Shown here: positions 47,954 to 58,897 of the stretch, piece by piece
How the letters are laid out: the number at the start of each line of letters is the position of its first letter
Numbering within the stretch: the first letter of the stretch is position 1
Origin: Thozetella sp. PMI_491
Taxonomy: Eukaryota; Ascomycota; Sordariomycetes; Chaetosphaeriales; Chaetosphaeriaceae
Direction of reading: 5' to 3'
Length of the DNA stretch: 64,000 nucleotides
NCBI GenBank assembly: GCA_021432635.1
Contig: MU270056.1
Coordinates: 169,934-233,933, forward strand
The notes under the pieces: model-generated
Told to the model about the DNA's origin: nothing
Databases searched by the model: none
What the model saw: the letters and a program-made list of their open reading frames with translations, nothing else
Made by a program: the position numbers and the translations under genes

Positions 47954-49310
47954 ATGATGTGTTTCATCATTAAGCACCTGCTCTGTCCTGTCAGTAGCTC
48001 AAGGCCTGGAGTCACTCGCAGGACTTCGAGCAAGTACTACTACGTGGACGACGACCGCTATGTGTCAGGGCGGCGTCGAGCCCAGAGCCCCCCTTCGAGC
48101 TCGCGTCAAGAATATCATGAGTATCCCAGAAGACGGAGCCACAGGCTCGATAGGGACACCAGGAACCCAGCATCGCAGACAGTCCGTTCGACTTCGACTC
48201 AGATGGAACACAACTCCAAGGGCGGTAGTTATGTCCTGCAAGACGCCTATGGCCATCGTTCAGAGACACCGAGGCAAGCCAACAGATATGCAAGGGAGGA
48301 TGCGGTATATGGCTACCAGACGTCTTCTCGCCATCAAGCGGAGGTAGCTAATCACCTTACTTAAACCTCCCCATCCTTCATGCTCTCCTCCATTGTATTG
48401 TTTCCGGACATTCTCGCCTCATAGTATACTAATACCAGTTCTATAGAAGGAGTCAAGGAAGACAATACCCGAATCGCAATCTCCATATACGTCAGATGAA
48501 AGGCACCATGCCTCCTATAATAGGAGACGGGATCGAGAAAAACAATCTTCTCGACCCGAATTAAACAGGAGCAGCAAGGATCAGACAAGCCACCATACCA
48601 CTCACGAGAGCCACAGAAAGGAATCCATTAGAGTTGATGCCACGAGAATTATCGACGAAGATATAAACGCCAACACACGAGACTCTCGGGGGTTACCCGC
48701 ACGACAGGCCCGCCGAACGAGAGCCGAGCCTGGCCGTAACCGACATCTAGGCAGCAACGGGGAAGATAGACTTGAGCCAGAACGGCGATCTAGATATGTC
48801 CAGTTTCTCGACGAGCAGTCAAGAGACGCTCAAGGTACCCAGGCAGAAGAGCACCGGCGTCGGCCTCGAAAAGGGTCTTGGGAGCGACTATCGCCTGAGT
48901 ACAGACGGCAGAAAGCACAACTCCGCCGCGATGTTTCCCCTGACTATGTATGGGGTGGTGGAAGAAAGAGCAACAGGAACTCCAGGGGCAGAACTCCTCC
49001 AAGACATTATTACGACGATTGCCGGGGCAAGCAAAGAGAAACTGGCGGGAATGGTGGCCGCCCATCAAAGGAGTCAGTCTCTTATGAACGGACAGAAAAC
49101 TACTACCGCCGCAGCTCGGCCAGAATACACCCAAACGAACGCACCTGGGCCGACTTCCCTGGCCTTTCCTCACATCGGTCTCCACTCACTGCCCAACATG
49201 ACACACACCGGCCACGGAGATGCTCATCTCGAGACCGAGGGTACCATCGGCGTCGGTGCGAAGGTTCCGGCGCAGACAGACATCGCCACGGATACATCCC
49301 GCGCGGGTAG
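47954..49310 (+). CDS. Arginine/serine-rich low-complexity protein
   Basis: Exons 47954-48343 and 48447-49310 encode 417 residues; the intron (48344-48446) has gtagct and a ctatag acceptor after an actaat branch site. Exon 2 is an open frame of 288 codons containing no ATG, GTG, CTG or TTG, so start-based ORF searches miss it. The protein starts MMCFIIKHLLCPVSSSRPG and is then rich in Arg, Ser, Tyr, His and acidic residues throughout (YYYVDDDRYVSGRRRAQSPP, ERRSRYVQFLDEQSRDAQG, RSSARIHPNERTWADFPGLS). It resembles fungal RS-like disordered proteins rather than a true SR splicing factor: no RRM is visible. The continuous frame, balanced composition and clean splice sites argue that it is real. 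Function is unknown. The 3' end is read as TAG at 49308-49310. Confidence 0.65.
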
Positions 49311-50066
49311 GTCCTACTAGGTTTGCCCACCGCAACCCTCTCAAGCTACATATAGCGCCTAACGGAGCCCCATTCCGGCCTCACCACCCATGTGGCTATT
49401 CTGGTCTCGGGGCTAACTACCCGTGCCTGAAATTCTCAGATGCAAGGGACTTTGCAACTGGCCGCATCTCAATCCCTGCTTCTATCTTGTACGAACTGCT
49501 CGCGACGAAGGCTACAACTGAATGGACTCACATTCTTGGTGAAATATCTGGCATGCGGCGTTTCTCATTCCAGAGTAATCTTGGGTCATTCACGGCAAGA
49601 TTCTTTGTAGTATTTACCGGCTCACGGCTGCTTGTTTGCTTCTATCTGGTGGTTAGCAGATTGTACCATTACTCGATTCCTTTGTTTTGTTCAGGGGTGA
49701 CATAGCCGGGGACTGTGCGCGGACACAAAGGATGTCAAGCTTTCACGTTCAGTTATGTTACAGATCACACAAGGAGGCCACTACTGCGTCTATCGATCCT
49801 GTTGCCTGGATTTGAGAGCGAGGCAAACCTGGGAGTGGATGGAGGCTGACAATGAGGAGAGTAATAACAAGATTGGCTGCTCTTTTTTCTTTTTCTTTTC
49901 TAAACTGGTGTTAAAGGAAGTAAGTAGATTCTAAATTGCAATAGTAATCCACACCCAACAGATAAATCAGTGATCATAGTTTCCTCGTCTTGCCAGCTCA
50001 CTATCTCTAAACTGGAAGCGAAGTCTGCTTCAAAACATTCTTCAAAACACTCGGCGCGCCCAGGTC
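49311..50066. other. Convergent intergenic region, RS-rich gene and O-methyltransferase
   Basis: 756 bases between convergent stops. A plus-strand open frame continues to 49705, but its content looks non-coding. No other feature is seen. Confidence 0.55.
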
Positions 50067-52248
50067 CTACGCCGTTCCGGACGGCGGGTCAATCGGATCA
50101 CCAAGGCCACGGCCCTCCCCGTCTGAGATAACCTTCATAGACAAGGAATCATCATCAATCTCATCATCCTCGTTGGGGCCGTCAGGCCGCCAGACGGCTT
50201 CGATGATGCTCATCCTGCTACCATTGGGCCGGCTGACTCCCTGCATTCCGCCATGTTAGCCTCAGCGGCTTCGCACTCTATAGCTCAGGGGTTTTCACTT
50301 ACAAGGAACACATAGCCGTCGCTTGCCTCTTGAAATAAGGCTCGGAACTCTGCTTCGGTGCGCTCTTGTGCGTTTAGCGCTGCAAACATGACTAAATCCA
50401 TTCGGCATGTCAACAGCTGATCCCATGGATTCTCTTCGCCTCCGTCACGAAGACAGACGTCGTTGATGATGATGCGGGCACCGGGCTTGAGTGCCGGGAC
50501 GAGGTTCTGCAAAATCCGGACCGCATACGGTTTGGAGTAGTTCTATCCATGTCCCAGTGTTAGCAATCTCCCAGAATGGATGTTTCTGGGGCTACCCGGA
50601 GCATGTCTTAAGAGCAGGAGATCGGATGCTCCCGATATTCGACGAACATGGCAAAAGGAAGCACGGGGAGACGGACGTGAAAGATCCAACGGAAGAAGAA
50701 TACTGCATGAGTTAGACCTCTTGTGGGATCGACTCAAAGTTTATATGGCTCTGGGCAAGCGCGCTCACCATCTGCGCCCTTCGCGGGCTGCTCCGTGAAG
50801 AAGTCGTGTGCCTGGAATTTTATGCGCGAGGCGATCTGAGAGTCTCCATGGATCGGCTGGGGCGCGCTCTCAACCGTCCTGGGCAGGTCCTGCACAATGA
50901 AAGTCAAGTTCTTGTATACTTCGGCTAACTCAAGGCAGATAAAGCCATGTGAGCCGCCAATGTCGACAAAGACGCCTCCAGCAGCATCCAGGCTAGAAAA
51001 GTCGTAGCCACCGCCCACAACGTCGATCAAATACTTGGGCTCGTACCCCTCGCCTCCGGTGAGGCTCGCCATGGCCCGTCCCATACGTCTAGCTCGGGCT
51101 GCATCCCTTCCGAGTGTGACGAACATGGGCTCAACATCGGCGGTACCGTTGGCAAAGGTGAACCCCGTTCGGGTCTGAAGGTCTGCCTCGGGGTACATCT
51201 CTATGGCTTCCAGCACGTGGCCGGCGGCAGGGAACATCTCCTCGGCGTTGAATGCGATCCAGTTCCGAAGCGCTTCATCTTCATTGAGGGCGCGGGATGC
51301 GGCCGTGTGAGCGATGATCCCGGGTAACGGCTCGCAAAAGATGCGGTTAGAGATGCAAGTATGCAAGCAGCGGGCAAGATTGACCGGGTCTAACGACGAT
51401 CTTGCCTGGAGTTCCGAGAGGCTAATTGTCTCATTATATGGGAACAGATTCGCTATGCAGAGAGAAGTTCAGCACGCGGCGCTAGGCGCTGGCACATAGC
51501 ACCGTCGGCGACAGTAGATCACAATCAAGACGATCTAAAAGAGCGTGGGTAAGGGGTAAGTAAATAACATGCGTACCGATTTCATACTTGTTGATAACGA
51601 AAAGAGCGAGATTGTCCAAGAACTACAAGGTCGTCAGCGCGTCCTTATAGAGCTTGAGGACGACAACAACAACAAGTGAAACAGTCAGTGTACCTCCCAG
51701 ATGCCCCACCTGAGCGACTCCTTGGGGCCACAGGCCAGCTGGGCAAGTTCCCGGGCGGTCGAGATGATTTCTCCGCGGTACCGGCGCATCTCCTCTGGCT
51801 GCTGTGGGAAGTCGGCCGCGCCGCTGACATCAAAGGTCAGCGGCGGGTGGCCGTGTTCTTCCATGCATGCCTCGAGCTTTTGGGCGTTGTCGGCGAGACG
51901 CTGGACCAGCTCACCGATCCTAGTCCTCGGGATGGATCTCTCCGTGGCAGCAGAACTGTCCCCCATCACAAACTCAGTGGGTCGCCAAATGGGTGGTACG
52001 TAGGTTTCTGTAGCACAATGGTGCCGGTCAGCATCGGGGTTGATCTCGTGGGCCTGAAAACCATTCGGTTGATATGAAACCGATGTGGAGAGCCTGTTAA
52101 GCTCGTGGGCAAGAGAATCCACTTGGTGGCCATATTCTGTAGCTTCGAGTGCGAAATCTGCTGTGTCAGACAGGGTTGTGAGCCTGCCACGCTCGTCAAA
52201 CCAACCCTGGAACTGTTGTCCAATATTGGTCCTTAGAGACTCCGACAT
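50067..52248 (-). CDS. SAM-dependent O-methyltransferase (fungal secondary-metabolite type)
   Basis: Six exons on the minus strand (52248-51694, 51622-51577, 51452-50769, 50702-50677, 50542-50303, 50240-50067) encode 574 residues; introns are 71, 124, 66, 134 and 62 bp. The order is an N-terminal extension, the dimerisation region (RIGELVQRLADNAQKLEA, LDNLALFVINKY, LFPYNETISLSELQAR), SAM motif I at about 361-371 (VFVDIGGSHGF), FIVQDLPRTV, FFFRWIFHNY with the histidine at the catalytic-base position, and LVPALKPGARIIINDVCL. The 26-nt exon 4 encodes FFFRWIFH alone. The family transfers methyl groups to phenolic hydroxyls of polyketides and related compounds, as in aflatoxin/sterigmatocystin-type enzymes. 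No synthase is nearby, so the substrate is unknown. The first 90 residues are unusual, and a start at the internal MGDSSAATERS is possible. The acidic C-terminus (NEDDEIDDDSLS) is an extension. Confidence 0.87.
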
Positions 52249-54941
52249 AATGAAATACGAAAGGGTTGAACGAAGGGGGCAGCAGGGGATTGTTCTTCCA
52301 AGATCAGGTCGCACCAAAAGCAGTAGAGCTCTGCCTCTCTTGCTCATATCCTTCGGTCCATGAGAACCAGCTAGGAGACTTATAACCCACCTCAAAACGA
52401 AGACACGAGAATGCTAAGCGTAAACCACTACCACTCTCGTCCGTTCTTCCGGCTCAAGTTGCCAGAATTATGATGTACCTAGACTTTGAGCTGGAAGCCG
52501 TTCAGTAGCACAACCGAGTCCGAGGCAACCGGTGATCCCGGATGTGCATAGGAGGGTAGCCGTGTTCAAGTGATTGCCAGAAACCTCAAGTGCCCAATGG
52601 CAATGCTCTGGCTCCGGAGCAATTTAGAAAAGGATGCCACGGTGTGATAGTGCCGGCTAGCCACACGAGGTCATGGGAGGGATCCTGACCATGAGCAGGC
52701 TCTGACCAGGCCAAACTTCCACGGAAGCCGAAACTAATCCAGCTAAAGGAGGAGAATCAGAGATGAGCTATCAACATGACGCGTCCGGGAGGTGTGAAAG
52801 GACCAGTAATATGATCTCACCGCGTTTGCCTGCCTGTCGTCTCCCGTGCAAAGCCTTGGTTTTCCTGTTGCTGTGGTACGACCAGGGGTTGTTGCTTGCT
52901 TAGTATTCACGCCCAAGGTTGAATGTTCCTCGAACCAGAACGCAGGACGGTGGAGGGCTCGCGGGAACCCGCAGAAAGCGGCTGGACGCGGGCGTGTGAG
53001 AAGACAACGACAAAGAGCCCTCGAGTGGTCTAGACAATGTTGCTTGCTTTTTTTTTCCAGCTTGCTGCAGTTATCCGCACAGACTTGTGTTTCTCCCAGC
53101 TTCTATGAGGCGCAGGGTTCCCGCGAAGCAGCGGTCCAAATCGAGCACTAGCAAACACGCTGTCTGGGGGGTGCGGAGGTGAACAGGCGGCAAGATCTGG
53201 TATTTTCAGCGATTTTCGGGGAAAGAGGAAGCAGGGGGGTGAGAGAGGGGGAGAAGCTACTTTTTCGGTCGTGAAAGAGTAGACGCGATAGCCGGGCGGT
53301 ATCTCTTAATCACTTAATCAGAAAAGGGGGATATCCCTATCTTGGGACGGCTGCTGATTCCGACTGGAACTGGCATTCTTGCCCCCCGCATCGATAGTCC
53401 AACGCCATGCCATATTGTTAATCGCAGGAAGCGCATCGCAGCGTGGTGCACCGCTGGGCTCACTTGCGATAGGTCAACAAGAGAGCAGTAGAATTCGGGT
53501 AGGGTATTGAGCATCCCATATTGCTGCAGCTACCCTAGTGTCGTCTCAGATGTACTGTATCATTTGCTAGTCTTGCGTTCTTCTCAAGGTATCAGCTGTG
53601 GTGGCGTCGCCAAGGTGACTCGCTTGTAAGTCATTCAAGGCAGGCTGCCGGCCTGCAGCAATCCACAAAGAGGAAGCCGGGGGCTGCCTCAACCAAACTT
53701 TGGGGGCGGGCGGGGTGATTCCGGGGCTCAGAAGTTTAACGTCGTGAAGTAAGGTCAGTTTCCAACCGAGATGCATGCAGAGGTGCGCCAGCTATCCCAA
53801 ATTTATATTTATGGCGCGAAGGCTCGTGTTAGAGTCACCCGCCTCGATATGCGCTTATTGAGTGGCTTTACAGTAAAGCCAGCCTCTGTGTTCTCTGCTA
53901 TCTTGTATCACCAGCTTCCCAGGCTGTGAACGGCTAGATGCATGGCGAGAAAGCATTGTGTAACCCTCCTCGGTACTTGGTCAAAGAAGATGAGCCACAA
54001 ACTCGGCGATGTCGAGCGAGAGGATGGAAACCACTTACGATGCAGTGGCAGGCATCAAGCTCACCAATGCTTTAACACTAATGCGGCCCTACACCGACAT
54101 TGAAGCAAACCTGCACCTTCTCCTCGCCCTACAATGTTGGTAGTTGTTGCCACACCCGGGCCAAGAACAGGAAGTCTCCAGAGGGTTCTATCAACCGCCA
54201 GGCCGGCAGAGGTGGAGCGGCCTTGCGTTGGGAGGTTGAAGCAGTAAGACAAACAATACCATATAGTTGGATCAGTCTTCAACCAATGATTCCGTCTGAG
54301 GCAAATGAATAGGAAGGTGGGTCTTGCGAGGTATGGAGACATAACCCTATCAGTCGGGGTAGCAATGTCTTGGTTGCTTCCATAGGATGCCTCCCGTTCA
54401 ACACGCGGTACGTTCGCGCCCCCCGGTCGGCTGCTGTCTTGTGACCTGGGCTTTGTCAATAATCAGACCAGCGACTTCGGACAAGAATGAAAGCCGTGGC
54501 CCTTTGGAGCCCTCAATTGCGGTGTCTCCTTCGAAGCGGCGCTGTCGGATAGGCTTTGTCTATATGCGGTGCATGTATGCGGCACTCCGCCCTTAGCCAC
54601 ACCACATTCCTTGGCCTGGATGTCATGGCGAGAGGTAACAATAGACTGAGTAATGTTCCACGGCATAAGAACGAGGTCGTACTTGTGCTGCATCGCTATG
54701 GCGGTGACGGAAGGAGGTGGAAAATTGACCAGAGGGAAGCTGCGCATCAAGTCATCGGGCTCGTGAATCAGTGGCTACAGGAACTACCATGTCAAGGTTC
54801 ACTGATGAATACCGCTCTCATATGAGCCGAGATTCTCCTAAGTACCTGTGACTTGACAACATCAAATATGACAAGTCATCAGATGACACATCATTATCAG
54901 ACAATTGTTCGGGGCGATGCCCATGAGTGGCGGGAAGGTCG
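52249..54941. other. Intergenic region between two methyltransferase genes
   Basis: 2.7 kb. The left part is the O-methyltransferase promoter. A possible exon remnant lies at 54463-54792 on the minus strand (separate entry). I see no supported gene elsewhere. Confidence 0.55.
54463..54792 (-). pseudogene. Possible exon or gene fragment
   Basis: After a cctgtag acceptor-like site the minus strand is open for about 110 codons beginning PLIHEPDDLMRSFPLVNF and containing AIAMQHKYDLVLMPWNI. The first half has a natural-looking composition and a possible upstream exon ending FDVVKSQ before gtactt, but that frame closes a few codons further up. I recognise no family. It could be a decayed gene fragment or chance. 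Confidence 0.25.
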
Positions 54942-56480
54942 CTATACAGGCTTCTGTCCGTAAATAACGTGGAATTCCATATGCATCTGCTGGTCACTCA
55001 GGTCCCGGGCGTTCTGATATGCCTCTCTGACTTGAACTAAGAATAGCTCAACCTGCTGCCTCGACCAGCCAAAGGCCCTTGTCAAAGGCCCTATCGCGAT
55101 CGGATAGATCCCATCGAGAAGGACGTTTCGCCAACAAAGCCCAACTGTCTTGAGCGTCCTATCCGTTGGCCATGTGCCAATTGGGAGTTGAATGACCCTC
55201 TCCGTAACATTTAGGAAGCCTGCGTTGCGCATCGCGTTGGGGAGGTAGCCCGTGCCGGCTGCTTGAAGTTGGATTCCTAGGGTGTTGAGAGCTTGAGTGA
55301 CCCAGTTCCAGTAGGTAGCGATAGGATGCTCCATGGGTACTCTTCCCTCCACAGACATCGGATAGTGGTACACCTCTTGTATTTCTAGCCAGCCTCCCGG
55401 CTGGAGATGTCTGATGCTGTCAGGGCCCAGAAACAGGTAGATAATGGTATAGAGAGACTTGCTCGAAAGACTGTGACATCAAAAGCGGCCAGTCTTTTAT
55501 GGCCATCGCCATGTGACGGACATGGATGTAATCAAAGTGGCCCGGGGGGTACACCCAGGGACTCTCAGCATCATCGACCACAAATCGAACGTTCGGCGGT
55601 ACCCATCCTGGCTGATGCGGCGACAAATCGATCCCTTCAATAAAGGCGGTGGGAAACTGGTCACCCACTGCCCACAGAGTTAGTCGGTGTACGCAACACT
55701 CCTACAGCGTAACTCACTATCGATAGCCCAAGCACCAGTTCCCGTCCCGATGTCCAAGATTCTCTGTATTTGGTCTCCGATTGGGGCGAAGAAAAGCTTT
55801 TTGTCACAAAGCATTACGATACAGTAGTGTTTCAAATCCTCGCGCTCTTGTTCCGGCTCATCGTTTGGAAAGGCATATCGGCCTTCCAAGAAGCGGTGGT
55901 ATCGACGACCATTCTCGTACGGGTAATCCAGTACCGATCCAGCAAGACTGGTCGAGGCTGCTGATTCCGAATCACTTTGGTACCCTACATCGGAGCCGAG
56001 AGCGGATGAGTCAGTGGCGGCGTTTTCCTCAGCCTGCTCCGAAGCGTCGTTCTGATCCTCCTCCTCCTCACGAGCGCTGTTCTCTTCATCCAAGGACGGG
56101 GCAAGACGGCTCTCGGTAGGCGATTCAGTGTCGAGCTTTCTGGAACGTTAGAATGTTTAAGGGAAAAGGAACCGCAAACCCGGTAAGAATATCTTGAAGG
56201 CTTCGTTCGATCCATTGGTGATACATGAGATCAACAGCCCGAGAGCTCCTAGATCTTGAATAAGCATAGTACGAAATTTCCGATTACTCACATCATCTTG
56301 CAGGATCTGTCCCCTTGGGGGTGACAAGGCGGTAAGATCCTGTACACTGGCAGAGAAAGTTGACAGGGCCCGAGGAGCTATCGAAGGCTCTCCTTCCGGC
56401 GATAACGTGCGATGCGGAGGGGTAACTGCTGGGGCCGAGAAAATCCATGTACCAGAGCTCTTCGTATCATTTTCAGCCAT
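54942..56480 (-). CDS. LaeA-like SAM-dependent methyltransferase
   Basis: Four exons on the minus strand (56480-56292, 56135-55718, 55667-55463, 55410-54942) give 426 residues. The N-terminus is disordered and acidic (EENSAREEEEDQNDASEQAE). SAM motif I is ILDIGTGTGAWAID, followed by GIDLSPHQPGWVPPNVRFVV, DDAESPWVYPPGHFDYIHVR and HLQPGGWLEIQEVYHYP, the signature order of LaeA/TAM-type methyltransferases, which influence secondary metabolism and development or act on metabolites. Intron 2 (55717-55668) is GT-AG. Intron 3 (55462-55411) fits only as GC-AG with donor gcaagt. Intron 1 has a strong gtgagt donor (56291), but its in-frame acceptor is aaag at 56136; a GC donor about 10 bases earlier with ccag is also in frame, so residues near the first junction are uncertain. 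It is probably a LaeA paralogue and not LaeA itself. Confidence 0.82.
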
Positions 56481-57304
56481 GATGAGTGTATTTAAGTACA
56501 CGAGGATACCAGGGCAGGCTGTTTCGTCAGGAGCCGGATACAGCAAAGAGACAACGCTCGAGTGATATCGTGTGATGGGCCCCTCACCTTCCAGACAGGC
56601 AGCCTAGGACATCTGGGACCGTCACAGGAGAGAAAGGCATATAGATTTCAACTCTGGCACGTTTATTTCTCATAACTTACTTTAAGTAAAATGGAACGAA
56701 GCTGCCTGGCTCTTTCCTCTCCGCGGGCAGCCACCCCAAGTCTTTCTTCAGGAAAGAGCTAACACAGATCGAGGAGAGAGGAAAACGCCAATGACGGCAC
56801 GAGGCCTGGTCAAGGTATCAGGAAAATGCGCAAGAGGAGAGTTTCTCATCCATGGGATCCGGCAGTATCCATGGTGGCTGGACAGTCAGGCTGAGGATCG
56901 GGAAGGTGGACAAATCCCCAGCGAAGGTGGCTAGATCGCGGACGGGAAGTGTCCTTCGAGGGATATCAGCTACTGCCTCCATCCTTGAAGTGGCGCAATC
57001 AAGGCTGGGAGATCCTAGGTTAGCTCTCAAACCATTGTCATCTCGCAAACCAGAAATAGTCGCATGCATCGTAGGGTGGAATGTCATCGCAGCTAACGAA
57101 TCTTCTCGATGACCCTTTGTTCTCGAAAGCTCCACCCACAGCAGCCAACCCTAACCCAGTCCCTGGATATTGCCATCGACAAGTAATTTCAGCAGATAGC
57201 AAGCAACGGCGTCCTCCCGAGAGTATCTCTTAGAGGGGCGGGCGAGATAGCTTCTCAACTAAGGTAGCCTGCGTGGTACTGTACCTCCTGTGCTACTTTA
57301 GCTT

Positions 57305-57356
<52 letters not shown>

Positions 57357-57477
57357 GCATTCGGTGCACTGAGCATAAGAGAAATAGTACCGAACCTTTT
57401 GGTCGAGGAGAGATTACCACTGCGATACGCCGAGATACCTGCCCGTCATCCAGCCCCGGGAGTACCAGCGCTATCCA
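56481..57477. promoter_or_regulatory. Divergent promoter region with long poly-C tract
   Basis: 997 bases between the LaeA-like gene and the third methyltransferase-like gene. The 49-base poly-C tract lies about 125-170 bases before the plus-strand ATG. No gene is supported here. Confidence 0.6.
57306..57354 (+). repeat. Poly-C tract (49 C)
   Basis: The longest homopolymer in the window, uninterrupted. The true length is likely variable and poorly resolved by sequencing. Confidence 0.9.
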
Positions 57478-58897
57478 ATGGCAAGCAAAGGCCAGAAGAA
57501 ACCGTCACAGTTTTGCGTTGGAGCCCCGGAATTCGTCCCTGACCAGAGGATTGCCGATGCCTCGGCCAGGGACCGCGCGCTGGAGCTCTTGGAGAAAAAT
57601 GACCTGAAGGGGGCGATTGAATCGTGGTTTATGATCCCTAGCACGTCTCAGTACATCTACCATGCGATTGGTAGTGTCGTCCTCGACCAGGTCCAAAAAG
57701 CCGTCGAGGCGGGCGGAGTCAATGGCCTCCACGCCTGGTATCGGTCTGAGACTGGGGAGACGGTCGGTATTCCGCAACCCAGCCTTTCGTCAGCTTCATT
57801 ATGATATGTACTTTGCCGGGAAGGATTTAAATCCCTGCGCCCTCTAGATCCCCTATCATTATTCGCAGAATACGTCCGTCGCTGACCCTCGCGAAGCTTC
57901 AGCCCCCACCGAGGGCCGACATCGACGCATACATAGCCATCTTCCTCCCTAGCACATCTACGGCAAGCTCGCTGAAAGGCTTCATATCCAATGCGAAGAA
58001 GGGATCCATACGCCAGGAGACCGCCAAATACCTTCAGGCGAAGCGATTTATCCATCCTTCCCTCTCCCAGCTTGCTAACCTTCCCAAGGCCAAGAAAGCA
58101 CCGCCTAACCTTTACTTCGACTTCTGGGCGTGGTCCTGTCGTAACCTGGAATATTGTGGCCCGATCCCTGGCATCGAGACCTCCCAAAAGGCTCATCATG
58201 TCCTCCCAATCTTCATGCATCATTGGTCCGTCTTTCCGTGTTTTTATGGGCATTTTCGCCGAATGTCGGGAGTATTTGGAGTACTTGAGCCTCCTCTCAC
58301 CAAATTCCCCATGGAGCTACATAAACATCCATTCTAGGAAATTACTAACACTTAGGCATGGATAGGGGCTGCGCCGTTCCGAGCCACGAGGCGCTAACCA
58401 TTCTAAAGTCAGTCGCCCAGGACCGTGTAATCGCAGACATCGGGAGCGGAGGGGGATACTGGACGTTTCTTCTAAGGCAGTATGGGGCTCGTGTATTGCC
58501 AGTCGATAACGCACAGAGTGCGTGGCGGGTAACCTGGGTTGAAGATACCGTGATCGCGGATGGCGCGAAGTGGCTGTCCCGCAAAGAAAACGCGAACGGC
58601 AAGGACATGGTTGTGTTGGTCGTATACCCAATCGTTGGCGGGGGAGTATCTGGTGGCGTTGAGGGAGGGTTTACACGTGGTTTGCTTGAGGCGTATAAGG
58701 GAGATACTCTGGCGGTGGTTGGTACAGACAACCGCAGTGGGTATACCAGCTTCAAGGACATGACCATGGATGAGTATATGGGGAAGGAGCAGCCAGACTG
58801 GATCAAAGTTGCGCAGGTGTCGTTGCCCAGTTTCCCAGGCAAATCTGAGGCATTGTTTATTTTCCAGCGGGGTGAAAGGGCTCCCTCAAAGGACTAG
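57478..58897 (+). CDS. Methyltransferase-like protein with a Rossmann SAM motif
   Basis: Read as three exons, 57478-57788, 57848-58225 and 58366-58897, giving 406 residues. Exon 1 starts MASKGQKKPSQFCVGAPEF. Exon 2 is a long open frame without a usable start codon (PIIIRRIRPSLTLAKLQPPP, NLYFDFWAWSCRNLEYCGPI, VLPIFMHH). Exon 3 holds GCAVPSHEALTILKSVAQ, the motif VIADIGSGGGYWTFLLRQYG at about 251-270, and VVLVVYPIVGGGVSGGVEGG. Intron 2 (58226-58365) uses gtccgt and ggatag and rebuilds FMHHWGC, giving good support. The donor of intron 1 is less certain: gtcagc at 57789 or gtctga at 57744 both keep frame. The glycine-rich motif suggests SAM binding; the family and substrate are unknown to me. Confidence 0.72.

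Noticed and set aside
49311-49705. Possible third exon of the RS-rich gene
   Set aside because: A gtaggt donor lies at 49307, but no acceptor restores a frame with similar composition; the in-frame TAG at 49308-49310 is a simpler end.
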